A stretch of DNA of 64,000 nucleotides from Nostoc spongiaeforme FACHB-130 (GCF_014698475.1 NZ_JACJTB010000032.1:1-64000); one strand, 5' to 3'; shown: positions 25,807-36,404, numbered from the stretch's first letter. A program made the numbers and translations. Notes: generated by a model from the sequence alone, not told the origin.

Positions 25807-25970
25807 TCAATCTCTCGAATAATCTGAGCATTATTGAGAAATAATATCATTATTTTTTCAGGGAAAACGGTGCATATACTCTGAAGCAACACTTTTTATA
25901 AGCTGATATCCCTATTTTTTCTTGAAAGTATATGCCACTCGTTTTCACCTAGAATTATAACTTTACATTT

Positions 25971-26909
25971 CTACTCAGAAATAGATATCACCCAATCTCG
26001 TAAAAGTTGATTGACCTGATCGGGAATTTCATCATGGGGACAATGACCAGCCCTGAGAAAATATTCAGTCAGTTGGGGGTAATATTGGCGGAATTTTTGT
26101 GAACGTTCTCGCGCTTTCATCCAAGGATCAGCCTCGCCCCACAGTAATAATAAAGGACAAGTTAATCTTTGCAATAGCACATCAACTTTTTCCCCTTGAG
26201 GACTGCTAAACACAGAAACAAACACATCAAAAGCCCCAGTATCATAAGCAGGGCGAGAAATTTCTTCTACTAATTGGTCTGTAATTGCGGTTTTATCTAA
26301 ATAAACTTTTTCTAAAGTGCGGCGAATTACCCAACGTTGTCGCACATATTGAAATATCAAAAATCGGGAAAAAGATTGTTGAAAAATCCACTTGACACTA
26401 CTACCTAAGATTTTCTGTAGGGGTGATGGTTGTTTAGGTGGCTGGATTTGTGATTGTAAAGCTTCTGGTTCTTCTGTAGGTTTGGCTTCGCTAAAAGGGC
26501 CAGCACTATTGAGTAATACTACCCCAGCAACACTATCAGGATATTGGGCAGCAACAGACAAACTTGCATAGCCACCAAGAGAGTTACCTGCAACGATCGC
26601 TCGGCGACCAATTACTTCACTGATAAAATCATGAAGTTGGTCACGCCATAAGTCACCACTATACTGTAGTTTAGGTTTAGCCGATCGCCCGAATCCCAAT
26701 AAGTCGATCGCAAACACTTCAAAATCTTGATACAATCCACTAATATTCTTTCGCCAGTGGTCTGTGGAAGCACCAAACCCATGCACCAACAGCAACGGCG
26801 GACGTTGCGATTGTGAACTCCCTGCATGTACATAGTAAATTTTCTGCCCTCGCCACTGCCAATATTGCCCAGGAACAGGATTTGTCAAAGGGGCTGTACT
26901 AACTTGCAT
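25971..26909 (-). CDS. Alpha/beta hydrolase
   Basis: Serine-hydrolase fold with oxyanion HGFGASTDHW, nucleophile elbow GNSLGG, acid LLWGEADPW and histidine AGHCPHDE near the C-terminus, in the usual order. Similar proteins occur widely in cyanobacteria and some plastids; substrate unknown (haloalkane/ester hydrolase-like). The frame is open to 27137, but those first 76 codons are translated from G-rich tandem repeats (PHLPPF units) and the aroE coding strand. ATG at 26909 (MQVSTAPL) starts the real protein of 312 aa. It is divergent from aroE. Confidence 0.9.
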   Translation of the reverse strand: MQVSTAPLTNPVPGQYWQWRGQKIYYVHAGSSQSQRPPLLLVHGFGASTDHWRKNISGLYQDFEVFAIDLLGFGRSAKPKLQYSGDLWRDQLHDFISEVIGRRAIVAGNSLGGYASLSVAAQYPDSVAGVVLLNSAGPFSEAKPTEEPEALQSQIQPPKQPSPLQKILGSSVKWIFQQSFSRFLIFQYVRQRWVIRRTLEKVYLDKTAITDQLVEEISRPAYDTGAFDVFVSVFSSPQGEKVDVLLQRLTCPLLLLWGEADPWMKARERSQKFRQYYPQLTEYFLRAGHCPHDEIPDQVNQLLRDWVISISE

Positions 26910-26969
26910 AATTTTAAGTAATGTTAAGTAGTTGTTAATAATTGTAGAGCAGGAGAGGGAAATCCAGGG

Positions 26970-27057
26970 GGGTGGGAGGTGTGGGAAGGGTGGGAGGTGT
27001 GGGAAGGGTGGGAGGTGTGGGGGAGAAGAACAAATGACAAATGACAAATGACAAATG
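26970..27057 (+). repeat. 18-bp G-rich tandem repeat followed by ACAAATG heptamers
   Basis: Three units of GGGTGGGAGGTGTGGGAA (26970-27023) with many G-triplets could fold as G-quadruplex; the preceding AAATCCAGGGG (26960-26970) resembles a truncated C/G-rich hairpin repeat. Four ATGACAA-type heptamers follow (27034, 27041, 27048, 27055); the last ATG is the aroE start codon. All lie between the divergent hydrolase and aroE genes, so they overlap both promoters. Confidence 0.8.
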
Positions 27058-27927
27058 ACTAAAATTACAGGCACTACCAAATTATTAGGGGTAATTGGAC
27101 ATCCGGTGGAACATTCGCTGTCGCCGTTGATGCACAATGCTGCGATATCAGAATTAGGGTTAGATTACGTTTATTTACCTTTGCCGATCGCACCTGATAA
27201 CTTAGAAATAGCGATCGCAGGTTTTGCGGCAATTGGGGTAACAGGTTTTAGTGTGACAATTCCCCATAAACAGGCAATTATGCCGTTATTATCAGAAATT
27301 ACACCCGTAGCCCAGGCGATAGGTGCAGTCAATACTGTGACTCGCCAAAATCAGCGATGGATCGGGACAAACACAGATATAGAAGGATTTATCGCCCCCT
27401 TACAAACAACATACCAACAAGATTGGAGTCAGAAAGTAGCCGTCATTTTAGGTAATGGTGGTGCAGCGAGGGCGGTGGTTGCAGGCTGTTATCAACTGGG
27501 TTTTGCGGAAATTTATGTTGTGGGACGCAATGAACAAAGATTAATCGAGTTTCGTGATAGTTGGGGAAGTTCACCCATAGCCGAAAAGTTGCAGGTTTAT
27601 ACCTGGGCTAGTCTTGCCAAACTAATTCCCCAAGCCCATTTATTAGTGAATACAACGCCCATTGGGATGTATCCGCAAGTAGAAAACTCGCCTTTAAGTG
27701 TCGCAGAAATGGCTGATTTACCCCAAGGTGCGATCGCTTATGATTTAATTTATATCCCCCAACCGACAAAATTTCTCCAACAAGCTCAAAATCAAGGGGC
27801 TATAGCCATTGATGGGTTAGAAATGCTAGTTCAACAAGGTGCAGCCGCTTTAAAAATTTGGTTACAAACAGAAACTGTCCCAGTTGAGATTATGCGCCAA
27901 GCACTGCGCCAACATTTAGGCTTATGA
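27055..27927 (+). CDS. aroE: Shikimate dehydrogenase (NADP)
   Basis: Reduces 3-dehydroshikimate to shikimate in aromatic amino-acid synthesis. Seen: shikimate site HSLSPLMHN, catalytic Lys in TIPHKQ, GAVNTV, NTDIEGF with its Asp, dinucleotide loop LGNGGAARAVV, and NTTPIGMYP. The length of 290 aa is normal. The start ATG lies in the last unit of a heptamer repeat; the three earlier repeat ATGs run into a stop after a few codons or are out of frame. There is no Shine-Dalgarno. The C-rich stretch 27928-28045 contains no gene. Confidence 0.97.
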   Translation: MTKITGTTKLLGVIGHPVEHSLSPLMHNAAISELGLDYVYLPLPIAPDNLEIAIAGFAAIGVTGFSVTIPHKQAIMPLLSEITPVAQAIGAVNTVTRQNQRWIGTNTDIEGFIAPLQTTYQQDWSQKVAVILGNGGAARAVVAGCYQLGFAEIYVVGRNEQRLIEFRDSWGSSPIAEKLQVYTWASLAKLIPQAHLLVNTTPIGMYPQVENSPLSVAEMADLPQGAIAYDLIYIPQPTKFLQQAQNQGAIAIDGLEMLVQQGAAALKIWLQTETVPVEIMRQALRQHLGL

Positions 27928-28045
27928 AAAAGTGCTGAGTGCTGAGTGGGATTAGGCAAGGGAGAGGGGGTAGACAAGGTAGAAAAATTGCTCCCTTGTC
28001 CCCCTGTCCCCCTTGTCCCCTGCGGCCTTCATGAGCAATTTCTCA

Positions 28046-29725
28046 CTAAACACGCTCTGACAAGGTTAATGGTAGCTGAACTATGAACCTTGTCCAACCT
28101 TGGGAACTAGTAACTGTGATATTTCCTTGCAGATATTCCACAAGTTTTTTGACCAAAGTTAAACCTAAACCTGTACCACTGTTAAATGTAGATTCGTCTT
28201 GCAGAACTTGGTAAGTATAATCAAAAATTGATAATTTATCTTGGTTTTGATTTTGGGATATGCGATAAAAAGGTTCAAAGATTTGAGATTGTTCTGTAGA
28301 CGGAATTTCTATACCAGAATTGCTCACAATAATTTCTACCGCAGAAATTGGAACATCAGGTAATTTCTCTGGAGAATTTGGCTGATTAGAGATTGTTGTT
28401 AGTTGAACGCCAACTGTGATACTTTCACCCAAAGGTGTATGTTTACAAGCATTTATGAATAACTCTGAGAAAATCCTGGTCAAAATAGCTAAATCAGTCG
28501 TAATATTGGGCAAATCTGGAGGAACTTCTACTTTTAAAATTTGCTGTTGAGTTTGAGCAAGATCCTGATAGCTTTCAGTAATATGGGGTAGCCAATCTTG
28601 TAGACGAATAGAAGTTAATTCTAGAGGATACATATCTGCGTCTACAAAACGCATATTTAATAAATCATCTACTAAATTTAGTTCGCGTTCGCATTCGTGA
28701 CGTAAGATATTTATATAGTGAGCTACAGCATTTATTTCTGGAGGTTTACCAGACTGAATCATCCGTCGGCGATCGAGAATACTTTCCAGCATTGTAATTG
28801 CCATTTTAATGTTTGATAATGGCGTACGCATTTCATGAGAAGTAGCTGCGAGAAAATCTTCTTTTAACTGGTTTAGCCGTTGCAGTTCTGCCATTTGAAT
28901 TTCTAACTGACGGGCGCGTTCATTGGCTAGGTTGCGTTCTTGGCTTAATCTGCGTTGGGTATCATCTCGAAATACTAAGACTGCGCCTGTAATTTTACCT
29001 TGATTGTCGCGTAGGGGAGCCGCACTATCAGCAATGGGAATAGTTTTTTTATCTTTGGTAATTAATAAAGTGCGATCGCCTAAATATACAGTAGTTTCTT
29101 GTTGTAAAGCTGCATGAATGGGGTTTAATACAGGTACTTTAGTTTGTTCGTCAATTAGGGAAAAAATTTTTTCTAATAATTGATTTTTCCCTTCTTGTAA
29201 TTGCCAGCCTGTAAGTGTTTCTGCCACTTGATTCATGTACTTAATCTGTAACTGGGGATCAACTACAATCACCCCATCACCCATACCCCGCAACACAGTA
29301 CTTAAAAACTGTTCTCGTTCATAGCGATTCAGTGCCGTTTGAATGGCTACATAGAGTTCTTGATCCCTAATGGGTTTAAGAATGTAACCAAAAGGAACAG
29401 TTAGTGTTGTTCTTTCTACAGTACTTTGGTCAGAGTGTCCTGTAACATAGATAATCGGGATTTGTAAATTATTCCAAATTGCTTCTGCGGCTTGGATACC
29501 ATCACTTTCACCCCGTAATCTAATATCCATCAAAATCAAGTTTGGGCGCAGTGCAGTTGCTTTTTCTATAGCGTCTTCTGCGGTATCTGCAATATCAACA
29601 ACGGTGTAACCCAAAGATTCTAAACTTTCTTGCAAATTAATGGCAAGAATATACTCATCTTCCACCACCAAGACTTTCACTGTCTTGGTTTTGTTTGTAT
29701 CGGAGGAGATATCTATCATCTTCAT
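28046..29725 (-). CDS. Response regulator-PAS-histidine kinase
   Basis: At 559 aa, an N-terminal receiver domain has VLVVEDEY and phospho-acceptor Asp67 (LILMDIRL), with the late Lys in YILKPI; a PAS domain follows (about 145-260), then a coiled coil and HisKA with AATSHEMRTPLSN, and HATPase with NACKHTP and GTGLGLTLVKKL. The N-terminal receiver makes it a good direct target of the kinase encoded just upstream, whose stop overlaps this ATG (ATGA). No membrane segment. Together they look like a two-step phosphorelay; the final output regulator is not in the window. Confidence 0.93.
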   Translation of the reverse strand: MKMIDISSDTNKTKTVKVLVVEDEYILAINLQESLESLGYTVVDIADTAEDAIEKATALRPNLILMDIRLRGESDGIQAAEAIWNNLQIPIIYVTGHSDQSTVERTTLTVPFGYILKPIRDQELYVAIQTALNRYEREQFLSTVLRGMGDGVIVVDPQLQIKYMNQVAETLTGWQLQEGKNQLLEKIFSLIDEQTKVPVLNPIHAALQQETTVYLGDRTLLITKDKKTIPIADSAAPLRDNQGKITGAVLVFRDDTQRRLSQERNLANERARQLEIQMAELQRLNQLKEDFLAATSHEMRTPLSNIKMAITMLESILDRRRMIQSGKPPEINAVAHYINILRHECERELNLVDDLLNMRFVDADMYPLELTSIRLQDWLPHITESYQDLAQTQQQILKVEVPPDLPNITTDLAILTRIFSELFINACKHTPLGESITVGVQLTTISNQPNSPEKLPDVPISAVEIIVSNSGIEIPSTEQSQIFEPFYRISQNQNQDKLSIFDYTYQVLQDESTFNSGTGLGLTLVKKLVEYLQGNITVTSSQGWTRFIVQLPLTLSERV

Positions 29726-32700
29726 GCCCTACTTTTTGTAAAAGTAATTTTAAATTCTGTACCTTGTTGAGAATTAAATTCCATCGTTCCTCTTAACTGT
29801 TTCACTAAACCTTGGACAAGAATAATACCCAATGTTTTTGTGTGTTGAGGATTAAAGTCTTGAGGCAGTCCAACGCCATTGTCTTGAATGATTAATATCA
29901 AGTTTGAATTATCTTGTTGCTCTAAGCTAACGATAATTTCTCCTGTGCTTTGATGAGGAAAAGCGTATTTTAAAGCATTAGAAACTAATTCATTGATAAT
30001 CAAACCACAAGGTATGGCCGTTTCAATGTCTAAGCTGGCATTATTAACTTGGATTTTAAGTTTAATACAGTTAGGCGTGACATTGTAAGAATCAAATAAA
30101 TGAGTGGTTAAATCGGGGATGTATTGAGCAAAATCTATATTTGCTAAATCGGCGGAACGATAGAGTTTTTCATGAACTAAGGCAATAGAAGCAATACGAT
30201 TTTGACTATCGCGTAAAATAGCTGTGGCTTCGGTGTCTTGTGTCCGTCGGCATTGCATTTGTAACAAACTACTAACAATGCCTAAATTGTTTTTGACACG
30301 ATGATGAATTTCTTTGAGTAAAACCTCTTTTTCTTTCAGTGACGCTTTGAGTTGCTCTTGGACTTGCTTTTGTTCGGTAATGTCTTGGTGAACTGCAACG
30401 AAAACTTGTCCATACTCAGGATGCTCAAACATAGAAGTTGTCGCACTACACCAGAAAGGTGTGCCATCTTTTTTCACATTGTGGACTTCATAGCTGGCTT
30501 CACCATGTTGTAAAACAGTTGTACTGATGGCTTGATTCACTGCTTCAGCTTCCGCTTGATCCTTGGCATAATTGATAATTGAGATATGTAGGCCAGTTAA
30601 TTCATCAGTATCATAACCAAACATTTTCTCAAACTTAGGATTGGCATAAACGATAATTCCATCACTGGCGCGAACCAAGCAGATTCCTTCGGCCATGTTG
30701 CGTGTAATGACTGCTTGTAGTTCTAGCATTTGTTGGGCGCGTTTCTGCTCTGTGATATTAATGCAACTCCCGACAATGCGGTAAACACGGTGATTATTGT
30801 CTCTTAAGGGAGTCAGGCTGGTGAACCACCAAGTTTCTTGGCCTTTAAATGGTAAACATTCTTCATAAGTAATAGTTGTACCTGCATTGAGACAATTTTG
30901 ATAATGTTGTCTTACCTTCATCGCCGCAGTGGGAGGAAGCAACTGTTCTGGGGTTTTGCCTTGCACATCATCGGAAATTAGGCCTGTGAGTTCTTCGTGA
31001 GCATTATTCAAACCGACATAACGAAAATCATTATCGACAACATCGACCACAAAAATTGCCTGTGCGACACCATCGTAAATACTGCGTAAAAAATTTTCTT
31101 TTTCTTGCAGTGCTTGTTCTGCTTGTTTGCGATCGCTAATATTAAATGCCACTCCCTGTAAAATTGGAGTTTTGCCATCGGGTGCTAACACTAAACGCGC
31201 CTGATCCTGTACCCAAATGACTTTGTTATCTTGAGTCATCATCCGATATTCAATGTTGAGAGGCTCTCCTGTAGCCAGCGTAGTTTGGACTGCTTGTAAG
31301 ACAAATGGGTGATCTTGGGGATTGACAAAGTTTACCCAACTGTTGCAGAGGCCTGCTTCCCATTCTTGTGCTGGGACATTGAGTAATGTTTGAATTTGGG
31401 GGCTGATGTAGGCAAATTCCGAACTACCTGCGATTGGTGATGTGTAAACTACGCCGGGAATTTGCTCAACTAAAGTGCGATATTGCAATTCGGCTTGCTT
31501 GAGTTTTTCTTCTGCTAGTTTGCGATCGCTAATATCAATAATTACACCCAACATCCGAATTGGCTGACCCTCTGTGTTGTAAATTCCGTGTCCTTTTCCT
31601 GTTAGCCAACGAATTTCGCCATTAGGAAAAATTACCCGATATTCTGCCTCAAAATTAGTATGATCTGCCAAAGCCTGGGAGATACTCAATTCAACTTTCT
31701 CTATATCCTCTGGATGAACAGCATCACGCCATAATTGATATTGGGCTGTTGATGTTTCTGGATCTAAGCCTAGCAAGCGACAGTGGTTGTCGTTCCAGAT
31801 CACTTCATTTGTTTGCAGATTCCAATCCCAGGTACCAATTCGGGTATATTCTAATGTGAGTCGCTGTTGTTCTTCACTTATAGTTAATGCTGCTTCTGCT
31901 AATTTGCGATCGCTAATATCAGTCACTCGTACCAAATTCATCACCTGCTCGGCAACTCGAATTTGTTTAACTGCAATATTTCCCCAAAAACAATTGCCCT
32001 GCTTTGTAACGTACTCAATTTCCTGGCTCCAACATCCTTGCTGATTTATTTTTACCAGAATCTCAGCTACCTCCTGAGAACTCAACGGTCGTTTGTGCAG
32101 GGTTTGTCCTTTGATTCCAATCAGGTCAGCTTTACATCGCGCCGCAAATAATTCTACGGCTCGATGGTTGCAGTCAATAGTTAATAGTGTTTCAGGATCA
32201 ACCAAAAACAGAGCATCAGCCGATTCGTTATAAATGGCTTCGAGCAAATCACGGCTCTTGATAATTTCTAACTCAGCTTGTTTCCGCTCCGTAATATCGA
32301 GAATGGCTCCAAATAACTTCACTTGTTGATGTTTTGTATCATAAGCTACCTCTGCTTTTGATTCTAAGTAGCGCATTGAGCCATCAGGTCGAATAATGCG
32401 GTATTCCACGTTAATTGGGGCTGAATCAACAATTGCCGCTAAAAAATGGGCTTGTAAAACTGGCCGATCATCTGGGTGAACCATTTGCAGAAATTCTGCT
32501 TGAGTTGGTGCTGGTTGAATTGGGTAAAGACCAAAAATCAGAAAGGTTTCCGTTGACCAAATTTGCTGTTCATCACCCAAGTTCCATTCCCAACTGCCAA
32601 CATGGGCGATATGCTGGGCAGCATTTAGCTGTAATTCACTGCGACGTAATTTTTCCTCTGCTTGAATGCGATCGCGTAATGCCGCTTGTCGTTCAGTAAT

Positions 32701-34653
32701 ATCTCGGCCTTCAGGAATTAACAAAATAACTTCGCCAGTTTCATCCTGGAGTGGACGCAAGGAGAAATCAATTGTTGCTACTTGGTTATTTGCTCCCAAA
32801 ACATCCACTTCATAGCGGACAAAGTTTCCTTGAGCTGCTGAAGCAATTGCCTGTTTAAGTTGCTCTTGAGTTTCTGGTGAAATTGTCCACCAGTGTGTGT
32901 CCCAAAATGGTCGATTAATTACATCTTCCGGCTTGATTCCTGCAAAATCAAGCGCAGTTTGATTTGCCTCTAGCAAAGTTCCATCAACACTCAGCAGCCC
33001 AATAAACTGAAATGAATTGTTGAAAATGCCACGAAATCTACGTTCGCTGGCTTGTAAAGCGGCTTCTGCTTGCTTGCGTTCTGTAATATCTTGAGCAGTA
33101 CCGTAAAGGCGGACTACTTCTCCATAATTATTAAACTCGGCATAGCCAATCCCCTCCACATAAATTTCAACATTGTCAGTTCTAGTAGCACGCATCACTA
33201 GTTTGTAAGATTCACCAGTGGAGATAGCACGCACTACCGCTTGGTCTAATTTTTCTCGATCTTCGGGGTGATATAGTTGTAAATTTTCTTCATAGCTGGG
33301 GGGTGAGAGTTTACTGTCTCGTCGAAAAAGTTCAAACAGTCCTTTTGACCAGCTAATTTTACCTGTGGCAAGGTCATAATCCCAGTTACCCAAACGAGCA
33401 ACGCGCTGCGCTTCTTCTAACAAAGCTTCATTTTTGCGGAGTATTTCTTCAGTGCGTTTAAATTCTGTAATATCAACTACCATGCCATCCCAAGCTATGC
33501 GACCATCTTCCAATCGACGTGGCGAGGAACGAAAATGACACCACTTCAATTTGCCACTGGGTGTGCAGATTCGCAGTTGAATATCAAAAATACTGAGATG
33601 CTGTTTTGACTCATTCTCAGCGTTATAAAGTCGGGGGATGTCTTCTGGGATAAATTGACGATAGAGTAGGCTGGCATCTTTCAGTGCATCTGCGGCGCTC
33701 ACTTCCATGATGTTTTCAATTCCCGCACTTAAATAATAAAAGCGATCGCTACCATCTAATTCTCGAATGACTTTGTAAATTGCCCCATTCGGTAAGTTAT
33801 CTCCAATTCGCCGCAACATCGCTTCCCGTTCTTGCAAAACCAATTCTACTTGTTTGCGGTCTGTAATCTCTCCCAATGAACCAACCAACCGCACAGGATT
33901 TCCTTGCTCATCCCAAACGGCTTTGGCGCGTGATCTAAACCATCCGTAACTACCATCTTTACGACGTAACCGATATTCAACGTTATACTCTGGGGCTTGT
34001 TGTAATAAATAAGCTGTTTGAGCGGCTATGACTTGTTCATAATCATTAGGATGTATGCGTTTACTCCATTCATCATCTTCATTGCTCAGTTCATGATGCT
34101 GATATCCCAACATCTCATACCAACGTTCTGAGCGATAAGTTTGATTAGTTGGTATGTCCCAATCCCAAATCGCCTCACTCGTACCAGCCACAGCCAAGTG
34201 CCAACGTTCTTCACTGCACCGTAATGCTGCTTCTATTTTTTGGCGTTCGCTAATTTCTCGCGCTAGTTCTTTGTTTGTGGCTTCTAGTTGTGCAGGACTG
34301 GGAAAGGTTAGGGCTTGTGGCATTAAACGTATCAGTTCTAATGCGGTGTATAGTGAGACTAAAGCTGCGATCGCTTTCATCCCGCCACTCAGCCAATATA
34401 TAGGATGCCAAAGCGTCCAAATTTCTATCCAGTGACTTGTGCCACAACTCAGCATTAATAAAGCAAACAGCAAAAAAATCCAGTTAAATGGTAAATCTGG
34501 GCGTTTGCGAACAAAATATAGTAGGGTGCAGGGAATAGAATAGTAAGCGATCGCAATCAAACTATCAGATACAATATGCAGCCATAACAACATTGATTGC
34601 CCAGCATCGCTATGATTACAAGGAATCAACGGTATTTGTATAAAAATATTCAT
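29722..34653 (-). CDS. Ethylene-receptor-like multi-PAS histidine kinase
   Basis: At 1643 aa the N-terminal ~115 residues are three membrane helices with the ethylene-binding signature: Asp30, AYYSIP (37-41), Cys70 and His74 in CGTSHW. The spacings equal those of Arabidopsis ETR1 (D25, Y32, I35, P36, C65, H69), where Cys and His hold Cu(I). Ten PAS/PAC units follow, most ending in D(I)T(E)RKQAE-type linkers. The C-terminus is a HisKA_2 kinase (KEIHHRVKNNLGIVSSLLQM) with NELVSNALKYAF. Synechocystis has a related ethylene receptor (Slr1212) next to response-regulator genes. Copper/ethylene binding here is inferred from residues. Confidence 0.92.
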   Translation of the reverse strand: MNIFIQIPLIPCNHSDAGQSMLLWLHIVSDSLIAIAYYSIPCTLLYFVRKRPDLPFNWIFLLFALLMLSCGTSHWIEIWTLWHPIYWLSGGMKAIAALVSLYTALELIRLMPQALTFPSPAQLEATNKELAREISERQKIEAALRCSEERWHLAVAGTSEAIWDWDIPTNQTYRSERWYEMLGYQHHELSNEDDEWSKRIHPNDYEQVIAAQTAYLLQQAPEYNVEYRLRRKDGSYGWFRSRAKAVWDEQGNPVRLVGSLGEITDRKQVELVLQEREAMLRRIGDNLPNGAIYKVIRELDGSDRFYYLSAGIENIMEVSAADALKDASLLYRQFIPEDIPRLYNAENESKQHLSIFDIQLRICTPSGKLKWCHFRSSPRRLEDGRIAWDGMVVDITEFKRTEEILRKNEALLEEAQRVARLGNWDYDLATGKISWSKGLFELFRRDSKLSPPSYEENLQLYHPEDREKLDQAVVRAISTGESYKLVMRATRTDNVEIYVEGIGYAEFNNYGEVVRLYGTAQDITERKQAEAALQASERRFRGIFNNSFQFIGLLSVDGTLLEANQTALDFAGIKPEDVINRPFWDTHWWTISPETQEQLKQAIASAAQGNFVRYEVDVLGANNQVATIDFSLRPLQDETGEVILLIPEGRDITERQAALRDRIQAEEKLRRSELQLNAAQHIAHVGSWEWNLGDEQQIWSTETFLIFGLYPIQPAPTQAEFLQMVHPDDRPVLQAHFLAAIVDSAPINVEYRIIRPDGSMRYLESKAEVAYDTKHQQVKLFGAILDITERKQAELEIIKSRDLLEAIYNESADALFLVDPETLLTIDCNHRAVELFAARCKADLIGIKGQTLHKRPLSSQEVAEILVKINQQGCWSQEIEYVTKQGNCFWGNIAVKQIRVAEQVMNLVRVTDISDRKLAEAALTISEEQQRLTLEYTRIGTWDWNLQTNEVIWNDNHCRLLGLDPETSTAQYQLWRDAVHPEDIEKVELSISQALADHTNFEAEYRVIFPNGEIRWLTGKGHGIYNTEGQPIRMLGVIIDISDRKLAEEKLKQAELQYRTLVEQIPGVVYTSPIAGSSEFAYISPQIQTLLNVPAQEWEAGLCNSWVNFVNPQDHPFVLQAVQTTLATGEPLNIEYRMMTQDNKVIWVQDQARLVLAPDGKTPILQGVAFNISDRKQAEQALQEKENFLRSIYDGVAQAIFVVDVVDNDFRYVGLNNAHEELTGLISDDVQGKTPEQLLPPTAAMKVRQHYQNCLNAGTTITYEECLPFKGQETWWFTSLTPLRDNNHRVYRIVGSCINITEQKRAQQMLELQAVITRNMAEGICLVRASDGIIVYANPKFEKMFGYDTDELTGLHISIINYAKDQAEAEAVNQAISTTVLQHGEASYEVHNVKKDGTPFWCSATTSMFEHPEYGQVFVAVHQDITEQKQVQEQLKASLKEKEVLLKEIHHRVKNNLGIVSSLLQMQCRRTQDTEATAILRDSQNRIASIALVHEKLYRSADLANIDFAQYIPDLTTHLFDSYNVTPNCIKLKIQVNNASLDIETAIPCGLIINELVSNALKYAFPHQSTGEIIVSLEQQDNSNLILIIQDNGVGLPQDFNPQHTKTLGIILVQGLVKQLRGTMEFNSQQGTEFKITFTKSRA

Positions 34654-34781
34654 AAAGTTTTCTAAAACACAATTTGCCGCAAGAGTATATCTATCCTAAA
34701 GAATAGGTTTGATTTTTCACCTACATAATTTTGAATCGATCACCATTGTGGAAAGTGTCATGCTGCGATACCTCAACAAAT

Positions 34782-34822
34782 AACTAGAACCCCAGCTTTG
34801 TAAAAAAGTTGGGGTTCTAGTT
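34782..34822. terminator. Near-perfect palindrome (ACTAGAACCCC...GGGGTTCTAGT)
   Basis: Arms AACTAGAACCCCA and TGGGGTTCTAGTT enclose a short loop. It lies between thrC and the ethylene-receptor-like gene, both on the minus strand, so it is placed to end thrC-upstream reading or start-side transcripts only weakly; more likely a member of the dispersed CCCCGACTTTTT-type hairpin family (1506-1538, 46029-46061, 48650-48684). Confidence 0.55.
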
Positions 34823-34859
34823 GATTAGAAAGCGATCGCATATCGCAGAAAACAAACTT

Positions 34860-35951
34860 TTAAAATCCCATTGCGGTAGCTACATCTTTGAGTTCTGCGG
34901 GAATACCTTGCTTAAATTGGCTATTACTGTGCTTAATTGCTGTATCAGGGTCTTTCAAACCATTACCAGTCAGCACACAAACCACTGTTGCACCTGTGGG
35001 TACTTGGTCTTTAACTTTTAATAATCCCGCCACAGAAGCGGCGCTGGCTGGTTCGCAGAAAATACCTTCGGATGCAGCTAACAATCGATAAGCATCGAGA
35101 ATTTCTGCATCGGTGACAGCCGCAAAACTTCCTTGACTCGCAGTTTGCGCGGCGATCGCTTTATCCCAACTGGCTGGATTCCCAATCCGAATGGCTGTGG
35201 CGATGGTGTCGGGATGGGCGACTGGTTGACCGTTGACTAAGGGTGCTGCACCTGCGGCTTGGAATCCCATCATTTTGGGCAGGCGATCGCATTTCCCTGC
35301 TTGGTGGTATTGACAAAAACCCATCCAGTATGCTGATATATTTCCCGCATTGCCCACGGGGATACATAGCCAATCGGGAGCGTTACCCAAAGCATCAACT
35401 ACTTCAAAGGCTCCAGTTTTTTGTCCTTCTAAACGGTAAGGGTTAACGGAATTTACCAAGGTTATTGGGTAACTCTCAGCCATATCCCGGACAATTTCTA
35501 AGGCGCGGTCAAAGTTACCTTTAATTGCTAAAACTTCTGCGCCATACAATAAAGCTTGTGCTAGTTTGCCCAAAGCAACGTAACCATCAGGAATCAAGAC
35601 AAAGGCTTTCATCCCGCCACGTTTAGCATAAGCGGCGGCGGCGGCGGAAGTGTTACCAGTACTGGCACAAATTACGGCTTCTGCACCTGCTTCCTTGGCT
35701 TTGGAAATGGCCATTGTCATTCCCCGGTCTTTGAAACTGCCGGTGGGGTTGAGGCCATCGTACTTGACAAATACACTCACTTGTCTGCCAATGCGTTCTG
35801 CGATCGCCGGCACCGGAATTAAGGGAGTATTACCCTCTAACAAGGTAACAACAGGCGTTTTGTCACTGACAGGTAAGTACTCACGATAGGCTTCTATCAG
35901 TCCGGGCCAAGGTTGGCGATGAGATTTAGCAACAGACAAGCTCACAGTCAC
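34860..35951 (-). CDS. thrC: Threonine synthase
   Basis: A PLP enzyme converting O-phosphohomoserine to threonine. The PLP Lys is in [31 protein letters not shown] is the cofactor/phosphate loop; [15 protein letters not shown] and [11 protein letters not shown] complete the class-II-type (short, ~360 aa) signature. The length of 363 aa fits. The ATG start matches the family. Monocistronic. The long 5' region (35952-36383) shows no gene; a TATAAT at 36353-36358 belongs to the opposite-strand gene. Confidence 0.96.
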   Translation of the reverse strand: MTVSLSVAKSHRQPWPGLIEAYREYLPVSDKTPVVTLLEGNTPLIPVPAIAERIGRQVSVFVKYDGLNPTGSFKDRGMTMAISKAKEAGAEAVICASTGNTSAAAAAYAKRGGMKAFVLIPDGYVALGKLAQALLYGAEVLAIKGNFDRALEIVRDMAESYPITLVNSVNPYRLEGQKTGAFEVVDALGNAPDWLCIPVGNAGNISAYWMGFCQYHQAGKCDRLPKMMGFQAAGAAPLVNGQPVAHPDTIATAIRIGNPASWDKAIAAQTASQGSFAAVTDAEILDAYRLLAASEGIFCEPASAASVAGLLKVKDQVPTGATVVCVLTGNGLKDPDTAIKHSNSQFKQGIPAELKDVATAMGF

Positions 35952-36404
35952 AGGTTTTAACAGTTTTTCGCTAAAGATTGATCAATTTATGGATACAAAA
36001 GCCACGTTTGAGCTTTCTTTCTCCATGTATTCCAGAAAAATATTATCTTTGTTTGGTGTAGTTTTTGAGATTTTTTTATTTCGTGCAGATAGTTAGTTTA
36101 CCATAAAGCCTTTGTATGACTTAAGAGTGAGAGGAAAAATCAAGGGTTTCGGGGAGGCTGAAAGGGTGTAGGTATTCAAAAATCTTACCCTCCTTACTCA
36201 ACAGACAACCTTTGTGCCTAAATCCTGTCAAAGTGAGTGCAACTTTGGAACACTCCTGTACTCATCGCTGTCACTTATCACAAAACTCACAATCCATTAA
36301 ATGATGTGATTAAAACTATACAATCATTTAACAAACCTTAAACCGACATTACTATAATATTTAATATTGGTGTGAGTTGAGTTGTGTATCTATTTAATAT
36401 AACG

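Noticed and set aside
26910-27137. 76-codon N-terminal extension of the alpha/beta hydrolase
   Set aside because: Encoded by tandem G-rich repeats and the antisense of aroE; family similarity begins after ATG 26909.
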